This document shows, in pieces, positions 53,678 to 62,851 of a stretch of 64,000 nucleotides of DNA. Made by a program: the position numbers and the translations under genes. Each line of letters starts with the position of its first letter. The stretch's first letter is position 1. Below the pieces are notes generated by a model that saw nothing but the letters and a program-made list of their open reading frames with translations, was not told the origin of the DNA and did no database searches. Source of the stretch: Kocuria subflava (GTDB lineage Bacteria > Actinomycetota > Actinomycetes > Actinomycetales > Micrococcaceae); the NCBI RefSeq assembly GCF_012163155.1, contig NZ_JAAVUN010000005.1:50533-114532 (forward strand), written 5' to 3'.

Positions 53678-54642
53678 GCTGATGTACCTTCCGATTTCAC
53701 TGGGTGCAGGGCCTCGTCGCGCGCAACGGCCAGCATTTCCGGGGTGATCGTGGACAGGGAGCCCGTGGGGAACTGTTCGGCCACTGAACCCACATGGCGC
53801 ACATGCGCCACCTCCGGGCCCAGGAACCGCCGGGCCAGAACCGCAAATGGCTCAGGGTCACCGGTCGCCAGGAACTCGTGTGGCTCTGCGGGAGCCTGGG
53901 TTCGGGCGAGGTCATGACCGACCAACGCCCGGAAGACGTCCTTTGCCGTCTCTTCTGCACTTGATACCAAGGTCACGCCCTCACCCATCACGTAGGAGAT
54001 GACACCGGTCAGCAGCGGGTAGTGCGTGCATCCCAGAACCAGGGTGTCCACCTGCTGATCCAACAACGGGGCCAGGTACTCCTGGGCGGTGGCCAGAACC
54101 TCCGGTCCGGTGGTCACACCGGACTCGACGAACGGGACGAACCGCGGGCAGGCCTGTGAGTGGATCTCCAGTTGCGGAGCCGCGGCAAAAGTGTCCTCGT
54201 AGGCGCGTGAACCAACTGTTGCCTGGGTGGCAATCACTCCGACCTTGCCGTTGCGTGTGGAGGCCACGGCCCGGCGAACTGCCGGTTGGATGACTTCCAC
54301 CACGGGAATGCCGTAGGTGTGGGTGTAACGCTCCCGGGCATCACGCAGCACCGCAGCCGATGCAGTGTTGCAGGCGATGACCAGCAGCTTCACGCCACTG
54401 TCCACCAGCTCATCCATGATCCGCAGGGCATGGGCCCGGACATCGGCAATGGGCAGCGGACCATATGGTCCGTGCTGGGTGTCACCCACATAGATGATGC
54501 GCTCATTGGGCAGCTGATCGATGATGGCCCGAGCCACAGTGAGCCCACCCACCCCGGAGTCGAACACGCCAATGGGTGCGTCCGCCACGGGACGCACCAC
54601 AGGACGGTCCCCCTCGACCGGAATGCGTGATTCTGAGTGCAT
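53674..54642 (-). CDS. murI: Glutamate racemase
   Basis: Makes D-glutamate for peptidoglycan. [39 protein letters not shown] with the first catalytic cysteine, and [12 protein letters not shown] with the second, are all present. From the ATG at 54642 it has 322 residues, longer than the usual 270 because of a C-terminal extension. An in-frame GTG at 54651 is an alternative. TAGCCT upstream may be the -10. Confidence 0.94.
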   Translation of the reverse strand: MHSESRIPVEGDRPVVRPVADAPIGVFDSGVGGLTVARAIIDQLPNERIIYVGDTQHGPYGPLPIADVRAHALRIMDELVDSGVKLLVIACNTASAAVLRDARERYTHTYGIPVVEVIQPAVRRAVASTRNGKVGVIATQATVGSRAYEDTFAAAPQLEIHSQACPRFVPFVESGVTTGPEVLATAQEYLAPLLDQQVDTLVLGCTHYPLLTGVISYVMGEGVTLVSSAEETAKDVFRALVGHDLARTQAPAEPHEFLATGDPEPFAVLARRFLGPEVAHVRHVGSVAEQFPTGSLSTITPEMLAVARDEALHPVKSEGTSA

Positions 54643-54719
54643 AGGATTCACAGGCTAGTGGGAAGTCTGCACATTGCTTGCAATCCGAGACGCACCTCAC
54701 TTCATGAATGAGACGTGAA

Positions 54720-55319
54720 TCACGGGTGAACGTGATCCCCCGGCAAATCCATGAGCATGGCCTCCACCAAGGAGTTCTGCAGCCAGGAGACAAATCCGTA
54801 CACCACGGCCATGTAAGTCTGGGAGTCCTCAATCTTCCGCACCCTGACCTGGGAGGCGATCTTCTCCACCCGGCGGGCGTCCTCCTCCGAGTCGATCTCC
54901 AACCGAGTGGCCAGCACCAGCCGGACGTCGTTGAGTGCTCGGGAGAAGTCCTGGATGGCAGCGCCCTCCAGCTGCACGGGATCGTGTTCCACTTCCATGG
55001 CCGAACGGCGTAACGCGCCCACTTTTTCCTCCCGCAGGGACCGCTCCGTGTAGCGGCGGAACTCCTGCGAGCGCTGCTCGTCCGAGCTGGCATTGGGCAG
55101 CAGCCGGTGCACGGCAGGATCCCTGGGGACCTGGGCGTCGTCGGTCAACCCCAGCAGTGCTTCCAGAGGATCGTGGGTGCCGTCAATGGAAGCGTCGTCC
55201 AGGTCCTCGGGTTCGAGCATGGAGATGACGTCCTCGAACAGGCGACGCAGCAGGCCGCGTTCCTGCTGGTCCAAACGGGCGATCATCCCGTGGGGAGTGG
55301 AACGGAAACCTTGTGCCAT
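54720..55319 (-). CDS. DUF2017 family protein
   Basis: A 199-residue acidic, helical protein of the actinobacterial DUF2017 family, function unknown, almost always next to clpS. Core features: LDQQERGLLRRLFEDVISML, RSQEFRRYTE, LARATRLEID-like LVLATRLEIDSEEDA and VYGFVSWLQNSLVEAML. The ATG at 55319 overlaps the clpS stop by one base. The neighbour suggests a link to Clp protease adaptor function. Confidence 0.82.
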   Translation of the reverse strand: MAQGFRSTPHGMIARLDQQERGLLRRLFEDVISMLEPEDLDDASIDGTHDPLEALLGLTDDAQVPRDPAVHRLLPNASSDEQRSQEFRRYTERSLREEKVGALRRSAMEVEHDPVQLEGAAIQDFSRALNDVRLVLATRLEIDSEEDARRVEKIASQVRVRKIEDSQTYMAVVYGFVSWLQNSLVEAMLMDLPGDHVHP

Positions 55320-55756
55320 CAGGCACCACCTCCGGGGGTCTGCGAGCCGTTGGATGATCCACCGGCACGCTCGTACGTGGCCCAGAGCCCGAATCCGTGG
55401 AGGGCGGCCACGTGCTGTTCTGCCTGTTCCAGGGACCCGGATGCCACCACGGCCCGGCCGTTGGTGTGAACTTCCAGCATCAGGCGGTGCGCCTTGGCCT
55501 GGGAAAAACCGAAGTAGGTGCGGAAAACCCAGGTCACCCAACTCATCAGGTTCACGGGATCGTCCCAGACCACCACCTGCCAAGGGGTGTCCGTGGCTGT
55601 GGCTTCCGTGGCGTGGGTTTCCGGCCGTTGATCCAGTGCCGGCCCAGCCGTGATGAGCCCACCGGCCGGGACCACGGACGGGGCTTGGACCTTGATGCGG
55701 CGGCTGGGCGTGTGGGCACCGCAGGCGACGGCGCGGGTGTGGTCAAGGGAAGTCAT
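55319..55756 (-). CDS. clpS: ATP-dependent Clp protease adaptor ClpS
   Basis: Delivers N-degron substrates to ClpAP/ClpCP. The core WQVVVWDDPVNLMSWVTWVF, with the Asn-Asp-type degron pocket residues DDPVNLM, and KAHRLMLEVHTNGRAVV fits the family. About 60 residues precede the core and a Gly/Ser tail follows, so 145 residues exceed the usual 80-105. GGAGGG precedes the ATG at 55756. Confidence 0.87.
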   Translation of the reverse strand: MTSLDHTRAVACGAHTPSRRIKVQAPSVVPAGGLITAGPALDQRPETHATEATATDTPWQVVVWDDPVNLMSWVTWVFRTYFGFSQAKAHRLMLEVHTNGRAVVASGSLEQAEQHVAALHGFGLWATYERAGGSSNGSQTPGGGA

Positions 55757-55767
55757 GATCCCTCCAT

Positions 55768-55853
55768 CGTAGGCGGGGTTGCCAATGATCGTAGGCGGGG
55801 GTGCCAATAGCCGTAGGCGGGATGCCAATGGTGGTGGGCGGGGACGCCGGTGG
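55768..55853. repeat. 22-nt tandem repeats between clpS and pncB
   Basis: Three near-identical units of 21-22 nt with CGTAGGCGGG and TGCCAAT (55768-55789, 55790-55811, 55812-55832) and a fourth diverged unit to about 55853. They occupy the divergent intergenic region, upstream of both genes. Confidence 0.8.
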
Positions 55854-55899
55854 TGGTCTGCGGGGCCCGGGGTCAGCGGTTGCGGATACAGTGGCACCT

Positions 55900-57228
55900 G
55901 TGAACGCGAACACTTCCACGTGGAGCCCGGCACCCACCGCGCTGCTGACCGACCACTACGAACTCACCATGCTGCAAGCCGCCTTGCGTGACGGCACCGC
56001 ACTGCGTCGCAGCGTGTTCGAGGTCTTCTCCCGCAGACTCTCCAACGGGCGCCGCTACGGCATCGTGGCCGGAACCGGACGTTTCTTGGAGGGACTGGCC
56101 CAGTTCCGCTTCCACGGCGAACGCCTGGAGTTCCTGGAACGCACCGGGGTGGTTGATGCCACCACTGCGCAGTGGCTGGCTGATTTCCGTTTCAGCGGGC
56201 AGATCCAGGGTTACGCCGAAGGTGATGCTTGGTTCCCCAATTCCCCGATCCTGCGTGTGGATGGCACCTTTGCCGAGGCCTGCATGCTGGAGACCTACAT
56301 CCTCTCCGTGCTCAACTACGATTCCGCCGTGGCTTCTGCGGCCTCCCGCATGACCTCGGCTGCAGGTGAGCGCCCGTGCCTGGAGATGGGTTCACGCCGG
56401 GCCCATGACGAGGCCGCCGTGGCCGCCGCCCGAGCCGCCGTGATCGCAGGCTTCACCGGCACGTCCAATCTGGAAGCCGGTTACCGCTACGGGGTCAAGA
56501 CCATTGGTACCGCGGCCCATTCCTTCACCCTGTTGCACAACGACGAGCAGTCCGCCTTCCGCTCACAGTTGGAGGCACAGGGGCTGGGCACCACACTGTT
56601 GGTGGACACCTACGACGTCGACGCCGCCGTTCGCAAGGCCGTGGAACTGGGCGGTCCCGAACTGGGCGCGGTGCGCCTGGACTCCGGGGACCTGGTGGCC
56701 CAGGCGGGACGGGTGCGCGATCTGTTGGATTCGCTGGGCAACACCAAGACCCGCATCACGGTCACCTCCGATTTGGACGAATACGCGATCGCCAGTCTGG
56801 CTGCCGCTCCCGTGGATGCTTACGGAGTGGGCACCCGCCTGGTCACCGGTTCCGGTGTTCCCACCTCTTCCATGGTCTACAAGCTGGTGGCACGCGAGAA
56901 CTCCGCCGGTGAGTTGGAGCCGGTGGCCAAGAAGGCAGCCGGCAAAGGTTCGGTGGGTGGCCGCAAGACCGCGCTGCGTCGTCGTGATGCCCACGGTGTG
57001 GCCACCCACGAAATCGTGGGCGTGGACACGGTCCCCGTGGACGACGGCGATGACCGCCCCCTCATGGAAACCTTTGTGCGCGACGGCGAGCTGGTGGATG
57101 GTTGGACCGGCCCGGCGGCGGTGGAACGTGCCCGCCAACGGCATGCCGCCACCATGGCTGAGCTACCGCGCGCCGCCAGCCGCCTGTCCGAAGGTGAGGC
57201 CGTGATTCCCACGGTCCTGGTATCCTGA
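55900..57228 (+). CDS. pncB: Nicotinate phosphoribosyltransferase
   Basis: Joins nicotinate and PRPP for NAD salvage. LLTDHYELTMLQAAL near residue 16, FTGTSNLEAGYRYG, the catalytic histidine in TAAHSFTLLHND and VRLDSGDLVAQAG are conserved; 442 residues is normal. The GTG at 55900 is 7 nt after TACAGT (55887-55892), so the mRNA is probably leaderless; GTG at 55891 is less likely. pncA follows 35 nt downstream. Confidence 0.93.
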   Translation: MNANTSTWSPAPTALLTDHYELTMLQAALRDGTALRRSVFEVFSRRLSNGRRYGIVAGTGRFLEGLAQFRFHGERLEFLERTGVVDATTAQWLADFRFSGQIQGYAEGDAWFPNSPILRVDGTFAEACMLETYILSVLNYDSAVASAASRMTSAAGERPCLEMGSRRAHDEAAVAAARAAVIAGFTGTSNLEAGYRYGVKTIGTAAHSFTLLHNDEQSAFRSQLEAQGLGTTLLVDTYDVDAAVRKAVELGGPELGAVRLDSGDLVAQAGRVRDLLDSLGNTKTRITVTSDLDEYAIASLAAAPVDAYGVGTRLVTGSGVPTSSMVYKLVARENSAGELEPVAKKAAGKGSVGGRKTALRRRDAHGVATHEIVGVDTVPVDDGDDRPLMETFVRDGELVDGWTGPAAVERARQRHAATMAELPRAASRLSEGEAVIPTVLVS

Positions 57229-57263
57229 CCACCACCGCACATCTGAAGGGTGTGAAACTTTTC

Positions 57264-57941
57264 ATGCGCACCGCATTGATTGTTGTTGACGTTCAGAACG
57301 ACTTCTGCGAGGGCGGCAGCCTGGCCGTGACCGGAGGCGCTGCCACTGCAGGAGCGATCTCCGAGTTCATTGAGGACCACCACCCCGATTATCACGCGAT
57401 CGTGGCCACCCAGGACTGGCACGTGGACCCGGGATCGCACTTCTCCGAAACCCCCGACTACGTGGACTCCTGGCCTGTGCATTGCGTGGCGGACACGGAC
57501 GGGGCAGAACCGCACGCCGAATTCGAGACCGACCGGATTGAGGCCTGGTTCCGCAAGGGCGAGTTCGAGGCCGCCTATTCAGGCTTTGAAGGGGTCCTGG
57601 CACCTGAGACCTCCACTCCCCTGGGTGCCTTTGAGGAGGAGTCCGCTGACGACGACGGATTCGCCAACACCGAGGAATCTGCCGAAGACGAGGCCCGTGA
57701 CGCCTCTGCAGACGGTCAGGCTCAAGGTTTGGACGACTGGTTGCAGGAGCGCGGAATCGAGGCCGTGGACATCGTGGGAATCGCCACAGACCACTGCGTG
57801 CGCGCCACCGCCCAGGACGCAGTGGATGCCGGATACGAGACACGGGTGCTGGCAGATCTCACGGCAGCGGTCTCACCGCAGAACCTGGAGCCGGTGTTGG
57901 AGGCCCTGGAAGATGCAGGCGTGGAGGTGGTCCGTGACTGA
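57264..57941 (+). CDS. pncA: Nicotinamidase with an acidic insertion
   Basis: Deamidates nicotinamide to nicotinate, feeding pncB. Catalytic Asp is in ALIVVDVQNDF (about 5-15), metal ligands in ATQDWHVDPGSHF, lysine in FRKGE and the nucleophile in IATDHCVRATAQDA. Between the lysine and cysteine is an extra stretch of about 30 residues, mostly Glu, Asp and Ala (about 117-150), so 225 residues exceed the usual 185-200. The ATG at 57264 is chosen; GTG at 57252 is possible. Confidence 0.9.
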   Translation: MRTALIVVDVQNDFCEGGSLAVTGGAATAGAISEFIEDHHPDYHAIVATQDWHVDPGSHFSETPDYVDSWPVHCVADTDGAEPHAEFETDRIEAWFRKGEFEAAYSGFEGVLAPETSTPLGAFEEESADDDGFANTEESAEDEARDASADGQAQGLDDWLQERGIEAVDIVGIATDHCVRATAQDAVDAGYETRVLADLTAAVSPQNLEPVLEALEDAGVEVVRD

Positions 57942-57988
57942 TGGGTGCGCGGGTCCTTGAACGTTGGTGAGTCAGACTGAACTGCAGC

Positions 57989-58012
57989 CTGTCTGCGCGT
58001 GCGCGCAGGCAG
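57989..58012. terminator. Hairpin between pncA and the helicase gene
   Basis: CTGTCTGCGCG pairs with CGCGCAGGCAG (one G-T) in the gap between convergent genes, followed by ACTTCATTT on the plus strand. Confidence 0.5.
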
Positions 58013-58015
58013 ACT

Positions 58016-59821
58016 TCATTTCCTCCCGATGAACCAGTTCTGCATCTTGGCCAGTCGAGCTTCCAGCTGTTCCTGGGTGGCCTGAGCCACTGCGGGCCCA
58101 CCACAGGCCCGGCGAAGTTCATTGTGGATCACGCCGTGCGGTTTCCCGGTCCTGGCCGACCACGCGGAAACGTTCTTGGACAGTTGCTGACGCAGTTCCT
58201 TCATCCGACGGTGATCCGGTACGGAGGGGGCCGCGGCTTCCTGCGGTGCCGGGCTGGAGGACCGTCGCCGAGCATGTTCGGACTGGCGCTCCCGCAGCAG
58301 TGTGGTCACCTGATCGGCATCCAGCAACCCGGGGATGCCCAGGTAATCCGCTTCCTCATCCGACCCGGCTGCCACACCCCCGCCGAACTCGCCGCCGTCA
58401 AACAGCACCCCGTGGAATGAAGCATCCGATTCCAGAGCCTTGAAACTGCCGTCGGCAAGCTCCGAGGACGCAGCCTCTGAGCGGTTGGCGGCCGCCAATT
58501 CGTCGTCGTCCCAGCCCGTCTCTGCCAAGTCGATGAACTCGCCGGACTCCTGAACCGGACGGTCCAGGGCGTGATCGCGCTCATGCTCCATGGAGTTGGC
58601 ATGGCCCATGAGAACAGGTACGGAGGGCAGGAACACGGAAGCGATCTCACCGCGTTTGCGTGCGCGGACAAAACGCCCCACGGCCTGGGCGAAGAACAGC
58701 GGGGTGGAGGTTGAGGTGGCGTACACACCCACGGCCAACCGCGGCACGTCCACGCCTTCGGAGACCATGCGCACGGCCACCATCCACCGCTGGTCGCCTT
58801 CGGAGAACTCCTCGATCCGCTGGGAGGCCGCCTTGTCGTCGGAGAGCACCACGGTGGGCTTCTGCCCGGTGATGGCCTGCAACAACGCTGCATAGGCCTT
58901 GGCATCCTGATGATCGGTGGCAATCACTAAGGCACCGGCGTCGGGAACGGTGCGTCGGACCTCGGAGAGGCGACGATCCGCACCTTGCAGGACCGCGGGA
59001 ATCCACTGGCCTTCCGGGGAGAGCGCTGTTCTCCAGGCGTGGCCGGTGATGGACTTCGTGAAACCGTCGCCCAGTTCCGCGGCCATCTCTTCCCCCGCGG
59101 AGGTCCGCCACCGCATCTGGCCCGAGTAGGCCATGAAGATCACCGGACGTACCACGTGGTCCTTCAGGGCATCCCCGTAGCCATAGGTGTAATCGGCTGA
59201 TGACCTCCGAATGCCTTCCGCATCCTCCTTGTAGGTCACGAACGGAATGGGAGCGGTGTCCGAGCGGAACGGTGTGCCAGTCAGGGCCAAACGCCGCGTG
59301 GCGGGTTCAAAGGCCTCTCGCAGACCATCACCCCAGGACAGGGCATCACCGGCGTGGTGGATCTCATCCATGATCACCAATGTGCGTCCCTGCTCCGTGC
59401 GGGCCCGGTGCAGCAGCGGCTTCATGCCCACCTGCGCGTAGGTCAAGGCCACACCGATGTAACCCTGGGCGTGCTGACCATCTGCATTCTTGAAGTTGGG
59501 GTCGATGGCCAGGCCCACCCGCGCTGCGGCGTCGGCCCACTGGCGTTTGAGGTGTTCGGTGGGGCACACCACGGTGATGCGGTTGATGCTGCCGCGGTCC
59601 ACCAACTCGCGTGCCAGACGCAGTGCAAAAGTGGTCTTGCCGGCGCCGGGGGTCGCCACGGCCATGAAATCACGCGGCTGTGTGGCGAAGTACTTCTCCA
59701 GTGCCTCCGCCTGCCAGGCGCGCAGCTTTCCCGCAGTGCCCCAGGCTGCACGCTCCGGGTAGGCCGGAGGCATCTCAGCGGCCGGGCCACCGAACAACGT
59801 GGGCTGCATGTCATCGGACAC
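58016..59821 (-). CDS. DEAD/DEAH-box helicase (superfamily 2)
   Basis: A 601-residue ATPase: Walker A AVATPGAGKTTFAL (about 54-67), DEIHH, LALTGTPFRSD, VSEGVDVPRLAVGVYAT and QAVGRFVRARKRG (motif VI). The length, SLFGG-like N-terminus and lone occurrence match a conserved actinobacterial family of unknown substrate. The C-terminal 120 residues are polar and basic. I chose the GTG at 59821; TTGs and an ATG (59809) are alternatives. TTGACA lies 40 nt upstream. Confidence 0.82.
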   Translation of the reverse strand: MSDDMQPTLFGGPAAEMPPAYPERAAWGTAGKLRAWQAEALEKYFATQPRDFMAVATPGAGKTTFALRLARELVDRGSINRITVVCPTEHLKRQWADAAARVGLAIDPNFKNADGQHAQGYIGVALTYAQVGMKPLLHRARTEQGRTLVIMDEIHHAGDALSWGDGLREAFEPATRRLALTGTPFRSDTAPIPFVTYKEDAEGIRRSSADYTYGYGDALKDHVVRPVIFMAYSGQMRWRTSAGEEMAAELGDGFTKSITGHAWRTALSPEGQWIPAVLQGADRRLSEVRRTVPDAGALVIATDHQDAKAYAALLQAITGQKPTVVLSDDKAASQRIEEFSEGDQRWMVAVRMVSEGVDVPRLAVGVYATSTSTPLFFAQAVGRFVRARKRGEIASVFLPSVPVLMGHANSMEHERDHALDRPVQESGEFIDLAETGWDDDELAAANRSEAASSELADGSFKALESDASFHGVLFDGGEFGGGVAAGSDEEADYLGIPGLLDADQVTTLLRERQSEHARRRSSSPAPQEAAAPSVPDHRRMKELRQQLSKNVSAWSARTGKPHGVIHNELRRACGGPAVAQATQEQLEARLAKMQNWFIGRK

Positions 59822-59860
59822 GGGCAGTGAAGGACCTTTCAAAAGAGCATGTCAAACCCT

Positions 59861-59921
59861 GCCGAGCGTCCAATGCGGGTGGCTCTGAGGGTCCGGAATC
59901 GTCCGAAGTTGGACGCTCGGC
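59861..59921. terminator. Hairpin with a 35-nt loop between DUF3039 and the helicase gene
   Basis: GCCGAGCGTCCAA (59861-59873) and TTGGACGCTCGGC (59909-59921) are perfect 13-nt inverted repeats. On the minus strand the stem is followed by AGGGTTTGACA, the possible -35 of the helicase gene. A terminator is likely but the loop is large. Confidence 0.45.
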
Positions 59922-59942
59922 GTGAGGGTCCGGCGGGACGGG

Positions 59943-60260
59943 TCACTCGCCGCCGTCCTGCGGGGAACGCAGGCCGTCGTAGATTTCCTTGCAGGTGGGG
60001 CACACCGGGAATTTGTTGGGGTCCCGCCCAGGCACCCAGACCTTGCCGCACAGTGCGATGACCGGATCCCCGGAAAGAGCCGACTCCATGATCTTCTCCT
60101 TGCGCACGTAATGCGCGAATCTCTCATGATCACCCGGTTCGGTCAGCTCGCGGGTCTCCTCACGCTCAATGGTGGAGGTTCCGCCCACGGGCTCGTTGGA
60201 GGTGGACCGGGTGAACGGCCAGGGGCCTGCCACGGGCATGGTGTGATCGTGGGAAGTCAT
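59943..60260 (-). CDS. DUF3039 family protein
   Basis: A 105-residue actinobacterial protein with the conserved block ALCGKVWVPGRDPNKFPVC followed by PTCKEIYD; the three cysteines probably bind zinc. Function unknown. TACACT (60273-60268) lies 7 nt before the ATG at 60260, supporting this start and a leaderless mRNA. It is conserved next to the helicase gene in relatives, as far as I recall. Confidence 0.83.
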   Translation of the reverse strand: MTSHDHTMPVAGPWPFTRSTSNEPVGGTSTIEREETRELTEPGDHERFAHYVRKEKIMESALSGDPVIALCGKVWVPGRDPNKFPVCPTCKEIYDGLRSPQDGGE

Positions 60261-60307
60261 GCCGGTCAGTGTACTCGCCAACCCTCACGGATCACGGGTG
60301 GTCAAAG

Positions 60308-61966
60308 TCACCGGTAGGAGGAGACCGTGCTCAACAGCTCAGGTGCACGGGCGTCAACCCACTTGCCACCCAGCCAGATGCCGCCGGCACACACAGCAGG
60401 AGCCACAAGCGCACCCACCACCAGACCCAGCCAGCCCCACATGGGATTGCCCGTGACCATCTGGACCACCAGAAAAACGGCGGCAGGTACCGTGAACAGC
60501 GCCATGACCAGCACGGCCGCCATTTGAGCCAAGATGTTGAGCACGGTGAATCCCTGCGGGGTCTTGAACGGTGACTGGCCAGGCAACGGCACCGGAAAGG
60601 TGTACCGGGCGGAGATCACGGAACTGATGCCGGCCCCACCCAGCAACGCCAACAGCCCCACCCCGGTCAACCCCGGCAGCAGATGCCAGGCATCACTGAA
60701 CATGCACGCCAGCACCAGCGCCAGCCCGGTCAACGGCACACCGGGCAGCAGCATGCCGATCACCCGGCCCAGACGATCCTCCCAACCGCGCACGCCGGTG
60801 AGGACGTGCAGGGCGAATCCTTTGTGGTCGTAGGCAACATCAGCCGAAATCGCATAGGCCATCAGGAATCCCACGAATGGCCCGGCGAACAACAACATGC
60901 CCATGCCGCCACTGGAGCTGATCCAGAACACCAGGAACATCACGGGGATCACCACCAGGGATCCTGAATACCGCGGGTCCTTGACCCAGTAGATCAAGCT
61001 GCGCGCAGCAATCGTGCCCCACGGCCGTGCGGGAACCCGGTCCAGCAGCCCCGCACCGTGAACTTGTTTGGCACTGCCTGTGGCCGCAGATCCTGTGACC
61101 TGTTCCAGTGACGTACGCAGTGCCCGGTTCCACAGCGCTGCCAGCGCCGCGCCGGTCAAGACCACGACGCCGATTCGCGCGGCCGCCATCACCCAGGAAC
61201 CTGCTGCGATGTCTGCAGGAATGGCCCACAACGCGCCCACAGGGGTCCAGGCGAGCACTGCCGCCACGGAGTACAGGCTCTCGCCCAAGCTCCCCACACC
61301 GGCCATGACGGCGGTGATCATGGGCCCGGCCAACATCAGCATCACCAGGAACAGCAGTGTGATGGCTTCGCCCACTCGGCGCTTGGCGGCCATGCGCTCA
61401 GCCAGTGCGGTGAAACACCGATTGCCCAGGATCATCAGCACCCCACCGACCGGCATCAGCAACAGGGCCGTGATCAATGCCGCCGGTTGTTCGCGCCACA
61501 TGGTGGCGTGCAGAACCAGTCCGATGGCGGTGACGGGGCCAGCAATACCCACCAGGGCACCCAGGACCTGCCCCAGGACAATACCCGTCCGAGGCAGAGG
61601 GAACAGTGCGAACTGGCTGGCGTGCAACGTGGCATCTGCCCTGCCGGAGACGATGGAGAATACCCACCACAGCACGGTGCCCGCTGCACCGGTCACAACC
61701 GCCGTGGCCAGAACACCTTCCGGCGGCAGGATGTTGGGTACGGAGACCAGCATGAAGCCGAATATCAGCATCATGGCCAGGCCCCACAGAGCGCCCAGCA
61801 CCACACCCACGATCACGGCCGGGCTGCGGGTCAACGTGGCCCAGGTCAACCGTGCCTTGAGGCTCACGAGGTGGCGCGCCGTGGCCGCCGTGGAGGGCCC
61901 GCGGGACACCCGGGGAATGTCCCGGGCAGTGGAGACGGGTTCGGGCTTCACCGGGGGCGCAGCCAT
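60308..61966 (-). CDS. ABC-2 type exporter permease
   Basis: A 552-residue membrane protein with about twelve hydrophobic segments (for example VIVGVVLGALWGLAMMLIF, ITALLLMPVGGVLMIL, LVLACMFSD region, LVVGALVAPAVCAGGIWLGG). It looks like a duplicated ABC-2 permease. Its start (ATG with GGAGGAG) lies inside the 3' end of the ATPase gene, a coupled pair. Substrate unknown. Confidence 0.8.
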   Translation of the reverse strand: MAAPPVKPEPVSTARDIPRVSRGPSTAATARHLVSLKARLTWATLTRSPAVIVGVVLGALWGLAMMLIFGFMLVSVPNILPPEGVLATAVVTGAAGTVLWWVFSIVSGRADATLHASQFALFPLPRTGIVLGQVLGALVGIAGPVTAIGLVLHATMWREQPAALITALLLMPVGGVLMILGNRCFTALAERMAAKRRVGEAITLLFLVMLMLAGPMITAVMAGVGSLGESLYSVAAVLAWTPVGALWAIPADIAAGSWVMAAARIGVVVLTGAALAALWNRALRTSLEQVTGSAATGSAKQVHGAGLLDRVPARPWGTIAARSLIYWVKDPRYSGSLVVIPVMFLVFWISSSGGMGMLLFAGPFVGFLMAYAISADVAYDHKGFALHVLTGVRGWEDRLGRVIGMLLPGVPLTGLALVLACMFSDAWHLLPGLTGVGLLALLGGAGISSVISARYTFPVPLPGQSPFKTPQGFTVLNILAQMAAVLVMALFTVPAAVFLVVQMVTGNPMWGWLGLVVGALVAPAVCAGGIWLGGKWVDARAPELLSTVSSYR

Positions 61967-62790
61967 GACAGCTCCTCCCCCACGTGCGTGCGGCCACCCA
62001 CCAAGTCCACAAAGGTGTCCTCCAAGGATTTCTCCCTGCGCACCTGATCCACCGTTCCGGCAGCAAGCAGTCGTCCGTTGTCCACAACCGCCACGTGGTC
62101 GCACATGCGCTGCACCAGATCCATGACGTGGCTGGAGACGATCACCGTGCCGCCCGCGCGGGCAAAGCCCTGCAGCAATTCACGGATGTTGGCCGCAGAC
62201 ACGGGGTCAACGGCCTCAAACGGTTCATCCAGCACCAGCAATCCAGGTGCATGCACCAGGGCGGCTGCAAGCATCACCTTCTTGCGCATGCCGGCGGAGT
62301 AGTCCTGAACGGGAGTTCCGGCGTCGTCGCTCAAATCCATGGCGCCCAGAAGATCATCCGTGCGCTGAGCCACCGTGGCCCGGTCCATCCCACGCAACAA
62401 TCCGGCATAGGTGACCAGTTGACGCCCGGAGAGCCGTTCAAAGAAGGTCATGCCGTCCGGCAGCACCCCCATGGCCATCTTGGCTCGGCGCGAATCCGCC
62501 CAGACGTCGATCCCGGAGACCATGGCCACACCTTCCGTGGGGCGCAACAGACCGGTCAGCATGGACAGAGCCGTGGTCTTGCCGGCACCGTTACGGCCCA
62601 CCAACCCGTAGAACGCCCCGTGCGGCACCTCCAGGTTCAACCGGTTCACCGCCACCTTGGAGCGCTCCGTACCCGGTGAGAACACCTTGGTCAGCCCCCT
62701 GAGACTGACCGCCATGGAGGAATCAGGCGGCGTGGCCCACGGTGGTCCGGACTGATGGTGAGGATGCGGATCAGCGGTGGTGTGGCTCAT
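61948..62790 (-). CDS. ABC transporter ATP-binding protein
   Basis: A 280-residue ABC ATPase: Walker A GLVGRNGAGKTTALSML (about 63-79), signature YSAGMRKKVMLAAAL, Walker B LLVLDEPFEAVDP, His switch SSHVMDL. The Met in YSAGM replaces the usual Gln/Gly but is seen in this ABC-2 class. TAGCCT is 6 nt before the ATG, predicting a leaderless transcript. Cotranscribed with the permease. Confidence 0.88.
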   Translation of the reverse strand: MSHTTADPHPHHQSGPPWATPPDSSMAVSLRGLTKVFSPGTERSKVAVNRLNLEVPHGAFYGLVGRNGAGKTTALSMLTGLLRPTEGVAMVSGIDVWADSRRAKMAMGVLPDGMTFFERLSGRQLVTYAGLLRGMDRATVAQRTDDLLGAMDLSDDAGTPVQDYSAGMRKKVMLAAALVHAPGLLVLDEPFEAVDPVSAANIRELLQGFARAGGTVIVSSHVMDLVQRMCDHVAVVDNGRLLAAGTVDQVRREKSLEDTFVDLVGGRTHVGEELSWLRPR

Positions 62791-62851
62791 GCCTCCAGGC
62801 TATCCAGTGGCTTCACCTGCACCATCGGCCAGAAGTATGACGCAACCTGGA

